From Trichobilharzia regenti (Eukaryota; Platyhelminthes; Trematoda; Strigeidida; Schistosomatidae), in NCBI GenBank assembly GCA_944472135.2, contig OX235268.1, positions 8,748,589-8,812,588 on the forward strand: a DNA stretch of 64,000 nucleotides, in the 5' to 3' direction. How positions within the stretch are numbered: the stretch's first letter is position 1; each line of letters begins with the position of its first letter. The notes beneath the pieces are model-generated. The model saw nothing but the letters and a program-made list of their open reading frames with translations, ran no database searches and was not told where the DNA came from. Made by a program: the position numbers and the translations under genes. This document shows, piece by piece, positions 10,332 to 20,365 of this stretch.

Positions 10332-10470
10332 GGTAATACGACAAATACACGTGAAAAAAAACGAATAAAAATTAATACTCTATGTGAAAAATATATACAA
10401 AAAAAGGTAGTCAATATGAAAATGAACTAAAAACACGTCAAGCTAAAATGGAGGCAAACGATGAATATAC

Positions 10471-11000
10471 GTGCTCACCACTTGAAAAGGCTATTACGTC
10501 TTAGAGTAGACCTCTACTCTAAACACCCTTACAAACTTCTTCACCGCTCTACGATCTTAGCTGTACGCTACTCAACGTGCAAACACTGACGAACTGTATC
10601 GAAGTACAAAGACTTGATATGACAAGAGTATCTGGGAGAATTGTATTTTATTCAACGAAATATGAAATTCAATAAATAAAGAAGTCGTACAACTTATCTG
10701 CAGACGTTGCTGGAGGTAAGCTCGGAGAGTGTGCAGAATGAGAGCACAACGAGAGAGCGTACCAATGAACGTACTGAAGAGTCACAACTCAAAAGATAAA
10801 AGTGTATCAACATAGGTGAGCGAGTTTAAACAAAAGTTCAAGGGTACAATTTGCACTATATACTCATGGAAGTGGCACAGCAAGGTAGCTTGTCTTTCAC
10901 TTAAGCAATCATAATCGGTCAGCTGGAAACTGACAAACAAGGGCGACGGCAGTATAAGTCCGTTTTATCGCTCTCGATAATCTCAGATGTAAGACTTCGC
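10471..11000 (-). repeat. Possible primer site and 5' LTR of the second CsRn1-like copy
   Basis: CTCACCA at 10474-10480 (minus TGGTGAGCACG) resembles the tRNA-Trp primer site of the copy at 7287-7306. To the right the minus strand has AATAAA signals near 10640-10680, and the LTR would end TTTTCA just before the primer site. The outer boundary is not defined and there is no second copy. Confidence 0.3.
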
Positions 11001-11049
11001 TAGCCATGTCCCCATTAAATTGCAATTCCATAAACATTTGTTTTTATTT

Positions 11050-11430
11050 TCAACCGTTTTTAGTTTCTCTTTATTGTACTTGGTGTTCATGTATCTCCTT
11101 ACAAATCTACTAGGATAACCTATTTGGACAAGCTTATTTTAGATATATCCCAACTCATTTTGTAGGGAGTCATCTGTGCAGATACGTCTTGCTCTATTTG
11201 TGAGGCATCTGACCAAATTGACTTTGTATCGGATTGGTACAACACTGAGGAAATGTGTATATTGTCCTACAGATGTAGGTTTTCTATAGACATCTCTCTT
11301 GAGTGAACCATCCTCTCTTCTGCTCAGTTGGACGTCAAGGAAATGTTGTCTACCATTTAGTTCTTCTTCACAAGTGAAGATGAGCGATGAATGTGTATCA
11401 CTGAACTTTATTAACATTTCATTCTTGACT
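11050..11430 (-). pseudogene. Penelope-like RT fragment (thumb region)
   Basis: The frame carries FLDVQLSRREDGSLKRDVYRKPT, then SVGQYTHFLSVVP and LTNRARRICTD, the standard Penelope-like RT segment just after the YxDD motif. One stop near 11139 interrupts it, after which GYPSRFVRRYM continues the family pattern. Both ends are truncated. Confidence 0.8.
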
Positions 11431-11735
11431 GGTTGGGGTCCTCGGGACGGTAAAAACCAATGAATGCTGGAGACAATTGGTGATATGGCTCAGTGATCGT
11501 TCTGAATGGCCAGAGCAGATACATCCACTCCTTTTGAATTATAATATCAAATGAAACTATATTGTTCTTCGTTATTACTATTCCTTTGTCTCACATCTCT
11601 GTTTGCTGTCTCTATTATGCATTTCTTCTACTTTCTTCTGTTGCTTTGTGTGCTACAGGGAGGGAGTGTGGCGACTTGAACTGGTGCACATATGTGCAAA
11701 GTTCTATTTCGAAAACAGACAGATGCGGGATCCTA
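11431..11735 (+). mobile_element. RTE-like LINE 3' end (last codons plus 3' UTR)
   Basis: It starts with the degraded C-terminus (GWGPRDGKN, then LETIGDMA after a stop) and continues into the same 3' UTR as the LINE at 51990-54000. Other copies lie at 56440-56680 and 60625-61010. It ends in ACAGACAGA, shared by the other copies. Confidence 0.7.
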
Positions 11736-12378
11736 TCAGCGCTTCTGATTACCCAGCATGGCTACAAACAGGAGGCACTGATTCAACGTTCTGTAACCGA
11801 ACCGCATAGAACGATCTATGCACCCAGCTCCGCATGAGCAGATGAATCGATATATACACACTGAAGTGGTGTCGAAGCTTGTGTTCAACATTCCTTAGAA
11901 GCAGTGGGCGGCTAGAGAACACCACTCTTAGAGTTGTTGAAAGGAAGATCTTTTTTAGGGAACTAGAGATTCTACATTAAGGGATATCTCTAGGTAAATC
12001 TTCCCTGAAACCCAGATTCACATGTGGTCCTCACCTCGGAACTGAAGTGCACTCTTCACAATTTGTCGTCGGTTTCATGTTCTTTTGCACGAAAAGTGTT
12101 GAGTATCCACTTTGAGACAGGATATATCTGAGAAATGAGAGCTCTTCTTCGAAGCAATCACTGCGATTCATGGTTTAATTCTATCTAAAATCATATTTTA
12201 ACAAACTAAGTATTCCAGGGAAGGCAAATTGTTCAAGTGTATTGTTTTCTGTACACATAATTTGTAGAGCATGTGATCAATGCAAACTGCTTCCATTACC
12301 TCTCATATAATGATCTTGAAACTATAATTATGTGAAATAATTGAGAAATAATCATTCATAAAGTGACTTTGTGATCAA
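11736..12378. other. No gene seen
   Basis: AT-rich sequence with no convincing frame. I recognise no repeat family in it. Confidence 0.5.
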
Positions 12379-12810
12379 GTAGTCATCATCAATGCTCTGA
12401 GATGTGTGAGATCCTGAACAACCTATTCATATCAAGGGGATTTCGATTGGTTGTATTTTTGATTGCAAAAAAGAATGGAGCAAAATGTGAATCATACATT
12501 AGTCTTCCCTTAGAATATAAACAAACAGGTAACTATGGGAATATTGTATTTGAATAATCTCAGAAATATTTAAGAAAAAATAATTCAGACGTTCCCTAAG
12601 TTCAGAAAATTGGTATGTGGTAAATGACCCTGAAAGCATGGTTAACATCAATTTTGTATTCTGTATCCACAAGATGAGTGAGATAAAATAGTGCCCCGAA
12701 TAGATCTTGTTTGTCCTTCGCTTGACCACACAGAGTGATGTTTGGAAATTCGACGAGAAACACGCCTAATTGTATACGGCCTATGCAAGTAACTGGCTCC
12801 ACGGTTGCTA
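12379..12810 (-). pseudogene. Penelope-like GIY-YIG endonuclease fragment with 3' flank
   Basis: The frame at 12802-12602 (CIGRIQLGVFLVEFPNI, then HLVDTEYKIDVNHAFRVIY) follows the middle of the PLE endonuclease seen more intact at 57445-57830. The following ~230 bases recur in inverted orientation at 14862-15080, so they are a repeat belonging to the PLE 3' side. Confidence 0.7.
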
Positions 12811-12904
12811 AATGAAAATCGCTATCCAGAAAAGTTTATTGAGAATCAATCATATCTAGTATTGGGCGGATAAGAATATGAGTCAAAAATCAAAGCAGCC
12901 TAAA

Positions 12905-13060
12905 GGGTTTGATCCCCTGCCGACGCACACCTGATATCAATGGTCGGCCTGCGAAATTCGGGCTACCGATATCACATGCTGAAAATTCCATACCTCTACC
13001 ACAAAATACGGTGTGCCATCAAGCTATAATAATAAATAAATTTGTCATTAAAGGTACCAA
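12905..13060 (+). mobile_element. tRNA-derived SINE (CR1-tailed), head truncated
   Basis: It begins at the B-box region (TTTGATCCCC) and matches the SINE at 13785-13960 through the body and the GCTGAAAATTCCAT tail. It ends in an AATAAATAAA run. Confidence 0.75.
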
Positions 13061-13169
13061 AAGTTCCAAAAAAGGCTTAAGTTTTACAAGTGCAGTTCCT
13101 TGGGGACAGCCTCAGCGATATAGTAACACAGAGCCTTAGAAATGCGGTAAAAGGAGGATTCCCTGCTGC

Positions 13170-13637
13170 CGAATTACCACACCTCTTCTCTTGCGTTCGG
13201 GAATGAAACACAAACTGTCTAATTTCGCCTCTTCTATGTGTCACGTGGGGCTAAATGACCATACTCTAACAGGTGATCACATGTTAGAGTCTGGTCATTT
13301 AGCCCCACGTGATTCATCTTTCAAAGTTATATACATGGCAAAATCCAATCGATCCAAAAGTTTACGTTTTCTGCACTTATGCATAACCGAAGCTTTAGCT
13401 ATACATGAACAGAAACCTAAATTATGTGTTCAAAAGCGTTTTGTCAAACCCCCTTCTTCTATGTGTGTCTACCAATTCAACTTCTCCTGGGGAGCCAGTC
13501 ACATAGGCCGTACAATTAGACGGGTTTCTCGTCGAATTTCCGAACATCACCCTGTGTGGTCCTCGATTCCACTGGTAGTCAGCATCCACCAGTTGACTTC
13601 AAATCGTGAATTTACTTTAAGTATGAAAGATGAGTAA
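13170..13637 (+). pseudogene. Penelope-like endonuclease pieces in scrambled order
   Basis: An open frame from 13191 first gives the C-terminal end of a PLE endonuclease (HLAPRDSSFKVIY, then AEA-type helix EALAIHEQKPKLCVQK) and only then the N-terminal GIY-YIG part (CVYQFNFSWGASHIGRTIRR, then SEHHP). The domain order is therefore reversed, so two fragments are joined. A 30-bp hairpin at 13242-13311 is an inverted duplication of its own coding sequence. Confidence 0.75.
13242..13311. repeat. 30-bp near-perfect hairpin inside a PLE fragment
   Basis: Arms 13242-13271 and 13282-13311 are inverted complements with one mismatch, around a 10-base loop. The right arm encodes PLE residues (HMLESGHLAP); the left arm is its inverted copy. 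Confidence 0.9.
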
Positions 13638-13784
13638 TAAATGTTCATTTTTACTTATTAATCAGGACCTGCTATATACAAGATAACACCACACCTTCAT
13701 GTTAATTCAAGCTTTTGAGATTCACTCATATATGTCATTTTTTCTTTATACGAACGAAAACCTCTCTGTAGAACCTTGATGTAC

Positions 13785-13960
13785 GTCGGTGGCACAGTCG
13801 TTAGGACTCTCGCCGACCATGCACATGGTCCGAGGTTCGATCCCCTGCCGACGAACACCTGATATCTATGGTCGGCCTGCGAAATTTGGGCTACCGATAT
13901 CACATGCTGAAAATTCCATATTTGTACCAAAAATACAGTGTGGAATCAAGCTGTACACCA
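13785..13960 (+). mobile_element. tRNA-derived SINE with CR1-like 3' tail
   Basis: The head folds like a tRNA: GTCGG...CCGAC acceptor ends, A-box-like TGGCACAGTCGTTAGGA and B-box GGTTCGATCCC. The tail (GCTGAAAATTCCAT, then CAGTGTGGAATCAAGCTGTA) resembles the 3' tail of the CR1-like LINE at 51218-51275. That suggests the SINE uses that LINE's machinery. Other copies: 12905-13060 and 58380-58560. Confidence 0.82.
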
Positions 13961-14167
13961 AAAAGTCTCATCAAAGCCTATCTTGTGTTGCGTTTCTGTC
14001 GAGTTCAGTGCCATCGGTGATTTGTTTTCTAGCTTCTTCAAATCTTCAGAGGTCCCTGGTGCATAATGTTGAAGACTTTGTTTTAATTTAATTTGTACAT
14101 ACACATGAACTAGTGCCAACGCCACTTTGCACTTTACCGTCGTGCTGTCTAGACGGACATTCCCCAA
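13946..14167 (-). other. Unrecognised 73-codon open frame
   Basis: The frame starts MGNVRLDSTTVKCK and runs into the SINE tail on the left. It resembles nothing I know, has no clear splice sites, and may be chance. Confidence 0.15.
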
Positions 14168-14861
14168 GTTTGTAGGAGAAGGTCTAGATCAGTTCTAGAC
14201 CTTTCTTCTTGGATATTATTTACCTTTTATTTTGCTAAAATATATGGCAAACTAAAGCACTTTTCCCCTCATAACCAAGTCTTTTTAATTTGAGTTTAGT
14301 CGATAGTACTTCCTTGTTCGATGGAGTACTCAATTATTGGGTACATATGTAAGTTACGTTAAGCAGAGAAATGGTAAAGCGTAGCTTATCAACAGGACTA
14401 CTAGTAATTCACAGGACTGCAGAACTACCGTCATATATTGTTGGATGGTCCTTCAGTCTTACATTTATCTGTCTGGAGGTCTTGCCTACACACATACATC
14501 GTCACGATCGCAATAGTTTATCTAGCATGAGCAATTCTGTTGGTTGTTTTCGATTTTTATCCTTAGGCTTCACCAGTGATGAGTGTAAAATGTACTTTTG
14601 CACAAAAAATCTTATTCAAAAGTACACACTGTTTACAGTGTTCAGCAATAAGTAGACTAATATTTGAAAGTTTGTGATCAAACATTTTGATCACAATAAA
14701 TCCGGCAACTGTTTTGTTCGTTATTTTTGATGACTGCATCATAACTCACATGATGACTGGACAAGGTTTTTGCAAAGACAAGATGCGTCCTTTTATATAC
14801 ATATATCATACGTTTGTTATTTTCATTTCGAATAATATCCGTGATGAAGTTTTACCAATTT
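14168..14861. other. No gene seen
   Basis: AT-rich. A 94-codon frame at 14371-14655 on the plus strand has no recognisable motif and is probably chance. Confidence 0.45.
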
Positions 14862-15240
14862 TCTGAACTTAGGGAACATTTGAATTATTCATTTCAATTT
14901 TCGCTGAGATTTTACAAATTCAATTTTCCCATAGTTACCTGTTTGTTTATATTCTGAGGGAAGTTCAACCTATGATTCATATTCTCTTTTACAATCAAAA
15001 ATACAACCAATCGAAATCCATTTGATATGAACAGGTTGTTGAGGATCACACATCACAGAGCATTGACGACGACTACCTGTTCACAAAATCAATATGAATC
15101 AATATTCTCAGAAATGTTCATTAAGTCTGAAAACTCCTGTCGACTGAAATCATATATCATTTGCAAGTATGTTCGTATACATTATCTTCATTCACGCAGC
15201 TGATGAGAAGCCGATTAAATAAATGATTGATTACACGATT
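14862..15240 (+). mobile_element. Penelope-like 3' flank
   Basis: 14862-15080 is the inverted copy of 12379-12615. It is followed by a block also found at 19300-19460 (TTCATTAAGTCTG...AAGCCGATTAAATAAATGA) and, more diverged, at 17390-17545. The final CAGCTGATGAGAAG...AATAAA motif recurs at PLE ends and looks like a decayed hammerhead core followed by a poly(A) signal. Confidence 0.55.
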
Positions 15241-15415
15241 TCATCATGAACTGACACACATCAGTTGGACAACCATTGGAAAACATGTACAGAGTACTGA
15301 ACACCTGTTTCGTCAGCCTAGTTTCGGACTCTTCATCAGTACGCACCCACCACCAGGGTTCAAACCCAGGACCTTCTAGTGACTGGGTGAACTTGTAAAC
15401 TATTAAGTCACTATG
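15230..15415 (-). mobile_element. Hammerhead SINE (SM-alpha-like), degraded
   Basis: It contains the family tail (ATGAACTGACA, CCATTGGAAAA), a hammerhead at 15294-15342 with flanking GTACTG/CAGTAC stem and GAAA, and a tRNA-like head with the B-box GGGTTCAAACCC. The core reads CTGATGAAGA instead of CTGAAGA and stem II is partly mispaired. The cleavage triplet would be GTT. Confidence 0.7.
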
Positions 15416-15575
15416 TCGTGAATTGGCAGAATTTGGAATTCACGGGTTGACCAATGGATCGGGTCTCAGCGGCTAAATGATCTACAAACTCGCTAGCCTT
15501 GTAACCAGAAGGTCCTTGATCCGAACTCCAGTGGGTGAGTATTGCTGGATAGACGCATACTAGGATGGAACAAAT
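15405..15575 (+). mobile_element. Hammerhead SINE head, opposite orientation
   Basis: The tRNA-like head (GGGTCTCAGCGGCTAAATGATCT..., CCTTGTAACCAGAAGGTCC) of the same family, head-to-head with the copy at 15230-15415. The ribozyme part is decayed beyond recognition. Confidence 0.6.
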
Positions 15576-15889
15576 GTTTAGTATTCTCAGCGGGTATTTC
15601 AATGGTTCTCTATTCTATATCAGTCCAGGATTAAATCTTGTCACCTGTTCAAACAGTCATCATTTTCTTAGAGACAGAAATAAGACATTCAGAAAACAAA
15701 TAGTATCACGTGTTACTGTTCCATATTTTCTTTCTATATGTGTTAAAGTTATAATAAAATATTTGTCAATCGATTCATTCTACAAAATAAAAGGACACAC
15801 GTAATAACCAGAAATCTTTGTAGTTCAATTTCAATAAAACAAATAGTCCAGCATACGCAAGGATTAAATAAAGTCTATTGTTTTATTTC

Positions 15890-16110
15890 AGGATTTCATC
15901 ATGAGCTGACATTAGTTAGAGAACCATTGGAAAACCACACCAGGGAGTACTGGACAGCTGTTTCGTCCTAGTTTGGGACTCTTCAGCAGTACGCACCCGC
16001 CGGGACTCGAACCCAGGACCTTCCGGTTACAAGGCGAGCTCGTATACCATTAGGCCACTGGGACCCGATCCAATGGTCCTTGAATTCTAACTTCTGCCAA
16101 TTCACGACAT
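15890..16110 (-). mobile_element. Hammerhead SINE (SM-alpha-like)
   Basis: Well-preserved copy. Reading on the minus strand: tRNA-like head with A-box TGGCCTAATGGTAT and B-box GGGTTCGAGTCCC, then an intact hammerhead (15947-15992), then the tail ending in the ATGAGCTGACATTAG / GATGAAATCCTG sequence shared by all copies. A pol III-transcribed SINE carrying a hammerhead is the known plan of schistosome SM-alpha. Confidence 0.85.
15947..15992 (-). ncRNA. Type I hammerhead ribozyme, intact core
   Basis: On the minus strand: GTACTG (stem I), CTGAAGA, GTCC-CAAACTA-GGAC (stem II), GAAA, CAGCTGTC, CAGTAC (stem I). All invariant core bases are present. The cut would follow GTC. Helix III is only the self-complementary ACAGCTGT with no loop, a minimal form expected to work best as a dimer. 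Confidence 0.88.
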
Positions 16111-16257
16111 AGCGCGACCGCTAGCCAATGTCTTCGGCGAGTATTTGTCCTCACACCCGACCAGCTGCACCCTACTGGTCACGACTTCCCACCGGAACCC
16201 AGGTAACTACCTACCTGAATAGGGCCAGTCGCCAGTGAGCATCTCATTAGTATTCAA

Positions 16258-16460
16258 GTGTTGGTTTGTAGGGATTTGATTGGTTTCAGGATTTCATCAT
16301 GAGCTGACATTAGTTCGAATCCCGGTGGGTGCGTGCTGCTGAAGAGTGCCAAACTAGGACGAAACAGCTGTCCAGTACTCCCAGGTTTTCCAATGGTTCT
16401 CTAACTAATGTCAGCTCATGATGAAATCCTGAAACCAATCAAATCCCTACAAACCAACAC
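16258..16460 (+). repeat. Fold-back unit: 58-bp perfect inverted repeats around a hammerhead
   Basis: 16258-16315 and 16403-16460 are inverted complements over 58 bases. Between them lie a partial hammerhead SINE (B-box-like CGAATCCCGG, a hammerhead at 16333-16378 and the ACTCCCAGG...GGTTCTCT segment). The arms are the family tail (ATGAGCTGAC, GGATTTCATCATGAG), so one arm is an added inverted copy. Confidence 0.9.
16333..16378 (+). ncRNA. Type I hammerhead ribozyme, one stem II change
   Basis: GTGCTG/CAGTAC stem I (one G-U pair), CTGAAGA core, stem II GTGC...GGAC with one mismatch, GAAA, minimal helix III ACAGCTGT and GTC cut site. Confidence 0.8.
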
Positions 16461-16900
16461 TATTGTTTTATTTTTGTACGCATGATGTAGGATACGTGTG
16501 ACTAACTACTCCACCAAATTGCTTCCATTACTTTCAATTAACTTGATTAATATGAAATGAAACACAAAATGATTGAGCAAAGAATATCCTTTTCGATGAA
16601 TTCCTCCTCTTCTGGCTCTACAATTATACATGCATGTTTATACACTAAGAATATTCTAGATTAGTAGTCAATAACAATATTAGTTTTCTTTTTAAATAAT
16701 ATCGATTTGTCAAGTAAAATGACAACGGAATTACAGTTCATTAAAAATGCTTAAATTATAATAATAATAAAGGTATAGTAGGAAATAGAATATCAACTAA
16801 AATTAGGAAAATTCCAAAAAAATTCAGGATCATTCAAACCTAGATGGCCAAGCGGGTAAGGATAATGTCTGAACTAGCTTCTTTCTGAGAGAAAAAAAGA
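16461..16900. other. No gene seen
   Basis: AT-rich spacer; no motif recognised. Confidence 0.5.
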
Positions 16901-16907
16901 CATCCAG

Positions 16908-17135
16908 TTACCAAGGTAAGGAAAGACCAATAACTGCTTCTTTCTGAACACATAAATCTGGTTTCAAGCGTTTGATAGAAATTGCCTCGGCAAACTTGAG
17001 GAGAATAGAGCTCCTTTGTCTATTGATAATTTTGAAGGATTTCTCGATTTCAACCTCAAGACCCGTGTCGAGGAGATGTCTGGTAATAGCGCTGCTATAA
17101 GAGTTTGTTCCCTTGAGACATAGGCTTTTCGGCAC
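16908..17135 (-). pseudogene. Penelope-like endonuclease C-terminus
   Basis: The frame has SSAITRHLLDTGLEVEIEKS, then FKIINRQRSSILLKF and the closing helix AEAISIKRLKPDLCVQKE, the C-terminal half of the PLE GIY-YIG domain. The catalytic N-terminal part is missing. Confidence 0.8.
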
Positions 17136-17379
17136 ATGTTCTTTCTCTCTCGTCTGATTACGTAATCTTTATCTTTAACCTCACGCTCCTATTATAATCT
17201 GTAATTTTGCTTGTCTCTTGTTTCTATGATTTGAGTTCAACTCAGTACATTGTTACCTAACTTATTAGTCACTATGCATCTAACGCACATCTCATCTTTA
17301 TTATGGAACTCCCTTACCATTATATGCATACATTTATTTTGTTTCAACTCGAACTGCCTGTGTAAAAACTATATAAGCG

Positions 17380-17545
17380 CAATTTTCTGAGCACTGTTCT
17401 CTAATTGTGGAACTTTCTGTCAACTGACAACATGTAAAATTTGCAAGTATGTTAAAATGTTTCTGTACTTAAACGTCAAAATTTATTTAGGCTGTAAGCA
17501 GGCAGCTGACGAGAAGGCAACGAAATAAATGATGATACCATGTTA
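17380..17545 (+). mobile_element. Penelope-like 3' end with hammerhead-like core
   Basis: It matches the 3' block at 15090-15220. At 17506-17525 it reads CTGACGA, a 9-base interval and GAAA, the order of hammerhead core bases. Helices are weak, so activity is uncertain. AATAAATG follows at once. Confidence 0.45.
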
Positions 17546-17739
17546 TTCTGCACAAACCACTATTATTCTCGCCTTATTCAAAACCATCATTTCGTTCAGA
17601 GAGCTACTCATCACCTGCGTGCAGCCCAAGGGAACTACTAAGCTTATGTACAGAACAATTTCAATGCCAAACAATATCAAATGTCAAGAGACTGCAAACT
17701 ATAGTAAACAGTAATCGGAAATTATCTTTTTACATAGCC

Positions 17740-18780
17740 TACTTTCGATTGCCGGTATATGGATGATACCTTCATTCTTTGTGATATAATGATTAGGATA
17801 GGAGTGCAATAATTACTGAATTCAATGAAGTAAATTCGGCTATGCGATTCACGTGAGAAGAGGAATCTCAAAACAGAATTAATCGCCTTCTTGGATGTCT
17901 GTCCTCCATACAAAAAAGCCAGATGGTAGCATAAAAAGAAATTTACGTCGAAAAGGACAGGACAATATACACATTTTCACAGCTTCGATCCTCTCCAATA
18001 CAAAAAAATTAGTAAAAAACCTCAGCCACATAGTTATAGCTATATACTCAGAAGAAGTAATTGAAGATGAATTAAGGATTGTATATGGTACTTTGATTGA
18101 AAATAGCTATCCCGACAATATTATCAAGAAACCCATGATAAAGAAAGGGGCGGAAAAGGACTACTCAATATCTGTAAACAAGAAGCGTCTTTATATACGA
18201 CTGCAATTGAAGGGAGATATACCAAGCGAGATAATTACGAAGAAATTAGGAAAATCAGTTCAAAGTACTTTTAATGCTGACAAACTACACGTCTTACTCT
18301 CTACATGACCGATAGTGCTTCCTCAATTGAAATATGAAGTACCTAGACTAGCTAGCCACTTTAAATTGTATCCACCAATTCAAATGTGCTTGTGATGGAG
18401 CGAGTTATGTCGTCCGTTGCTCTAAGAACTTGATTTTACACGCTCACTCAAGAACATCTCCCGCGCTATGGTTAAGTAAGGGGTGTAGTGAAAACCATCA
18501 ACAATTAACAGTTCGATATTGGACCGTCATTTGGTGCAAACTGGCCGGCCACACAGCCACCCAGCCAGCCAGCGTGGAAGAATCCTTCTCTATCACCATC
18601 TACCGGGTGTCTAATAAATTGCCAAAATCATCATCGAAGCATTGCATTCTCTAAACAACAGAGGGTATTGCAATTCGCCTCAAACAAGCAGTGTTCTGTG
18701 TTCATATGAAAGAAGCAAGTTTAGCCAGCCCCAACTACTGCCCAGCCCTGGCATTCAGTAGAGACTATAAACTCATGAGT
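17740..18780 (+). pseudogene. Penelope-like element: RT active site to endonuclease end
   Basis: In succession and several frames: RYMDDTFIL at about 17757 (YxDD active site), FLDV and HKKPDGSIKRNLRRKGQ (17895 on), the RT-endonuclease linker (IYSEEVIEDELRIVYGTLIE), then a GIY-YIG-type segment from about 18340 (CIHQFKCACDGASYVVRC) and a closing segment (ITIYRVSNKLPKSSSKHCIL). Several stops and frameshifts make it inactive. The part from about 18010 onward resembles 63480-64000, and the last ~190 bases are almost identical. Confidence 0.8.
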
Positions 18781-19280
18781 TTGTAATATTATTTTTACTA
18801 ATGTGTTTTCTGACATTCAGTGTGTATTGTTATGTTGATGCTATTGAGCTGTAATCTATCAATATTATTGATTCGATGTTACTTAAACAGCAACATTAAT
18901 GTTGTTCATAACACTAATTCATTCATTCATTCACTATAATGTACATATAACTGTACAGCCTGATGATGAAGGGGTTATCAAAAAGAGCATTCATTGTTCA
19001 GTATCCATTCTTTAGAAAATTTTAATTGGGCATTTTTAATCAGTTATAATTGATATCTTTATCTATTCCTTCATTTGATCGCATAATCTTCGGCTTTAAC
19101 CTCTTACCCCACTTCCTTATAGTTTAACTTTGCTTATCTCTGGATTGTGTTAATTCAGATGGACTTGCCACATTGTAACTCACTTGGTTAGTTACTCATC
19201 ACGCTATTCACCTATCGTCTTAATGTTGTGTATCTCTTTGGCGATTGTGTTCAAGTCATTATTATTTCTGTTTAAACTTG
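18781..19280. other. No gene seen
   Basis: AT-rich. 18960-19025 is similar, inverted, to 63415-63480 (CTGATGATGAAG...GTATCCATTCTTT), so at least part belongs to a PLE-associated repeat. Confidence 0.4.
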
Positions 19281-19289
19281 AATTTTCTG

Positions 19290-19530
19290 GCTATATGCTA
19301 CATAAGTTTAATTTCTCAGGACTGTTCATTAAGTCTGGAGACTCCTGTTGACTGACATCACATATCATTTACAAGTATGTTTGATGAACATTAGCTTAAT
19401 CCACTCATTCAGTCCATGAGCAGCTGATGAGAAGCCGATTAAATAAATGATTGATTACACGATTACATCATGAACTGACACACATCAGTTAGACAACCAT
19501 TGGAAAGCCTGCATTCCTGGACTGTTTAGT
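19290..19530 (+). mobile_element. Penelope-like 3' flank joined to hammerhead-SINE tail
   Basis: Same arrangement as 15090-15290: TTCATTAAGTCTGGAGACTCC, CAGCTGATGAGAAGCC, AATAAATGATTGATT and then the SINE tail (ATGAACTGACACACATCAG). The repeated junction shows the two were copied together. Confidence 0.6.
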
Positions 19531-19539
19531 ACAAAAACC

Positions 19540-19800
19540 ACTAGATGGTAAATTTAAAATAAACATTCAGCACACCACTTTAGCACCAAAGTAACTGTGG
19601 CCGAGAATCTGCTGTTGTAATTGAGTATTTGATACGTGTGAGTTAATTTTCTGCAAAATTGGGATTCTAATTTGCCTGTGGTTGTTCGCTTGACTAAAAT
19701 TTTCAAAAAATGGAATTCTGTCCTCGGACTAGTCATCTCTTGTGAATTTGATGTTGTTGAAGATGTTGTGTCATTAGGCTACGATTTTTTCCCAAGTCAT
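19540..19800 (-). pseudogene. Penelope-like RT fragment
   Basis: The minus strand reads IKFTRDD, a stop, then (in two frames) EFHFLKILVKRTTTGKLES and RKLTHTYQILNYNS, the PLE RT segment after YxDD. It is a different subfamily from 11050-11430 (LVKRT against LSRRE). Confidence 0.75.
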
Positions 19801-19839
19801 TTCTTTTGATGATCACAAATGTGTCAAGTTTGCTGAAAT

Positions 19840-20185
19840 TCAACCCACATAGAACAATACTCAGCTACCACGGAAGCAGCCCAAAAACACGCAAAAAGTC
19901 GCATGCAAACACTACTCAAGAGAGCAAGGACTCATTGCAGCACTCCTCTATCATGAAAAAAATTGAAGAAAAAACCCCATGAACGTCTCCTAAAAGGATA
20001 GATATCCATGAAACTTCATCATAAGATATCTACCCTCACAACCCAACCAACTTAATCAAAGTTCCCCGAGGACAGCACAAAGAAAATCGCCCTACCATAT
20101 ATCAAGGACATCTCAGAAATCACTACATGACTCTTCAAACATTTGAGAATTAATGTCGCGAACAAACCAACAAAATCACTTTAAG
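19840..20185 (+). pseudogene. Penelope-like RT-endonuclease linker fragment
   Basis: The frame near 20060-20180 reads KKIALPYIKDISEIT, stop, LFKHLRINVANKPTKSL. This matches the PLE linker pattern (LPY..., VAHKPT...) between RT and GIY-YIG. The preceding 200 bases are probably the end of the RT but too broken to assign. Confidence 0.6.
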
Positions 20186-20199
20186 TATTGGTTTGTAGG

Positions 20200-20365
20200 G
20201 ATTTGGTTGACTGGTTACAGGATTTCATCATGAGCTGACACTGGTTAGAGAACCATTGGAAAACCTGCCAGAGAGTACTGAACAGCTGTTTCGTGAGCCT
20301 AGTTTAGGACTCTTCAGCAGTACGCCCCGCCGAGGTTCGAACCCAGGACCTTCTGGTTACTTCAC
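20200..20365 (-). mobile_element. Hammerhead SINE with altered stem II
   Basis: Family tail, then on the minus strand a hammerhead at 20275-20323 with GTACTG/CAGTAC stem I, CTGAAGA, GAAA and ACAGCTGT. Stem II is disturbed (GTCCTAAACTAGGCTCAC) and the cut triplet is GTT. A B-box GGTTCGAACCC lies beyond it. Confidence 0.75.

Noticed and set aside
13785..13856. Functional tRNA gene (tRNA-like fold with A and B boxes)
   Set aside because: Repeated head of a SINE with body and LINE tail; no sensible anticodon arm and several copies with the same flank.
16031..16085. Functional tRNA gene on the minus strand
   Set aside because: It is the tRNA-derived promoter head of the hammerhead SINE.
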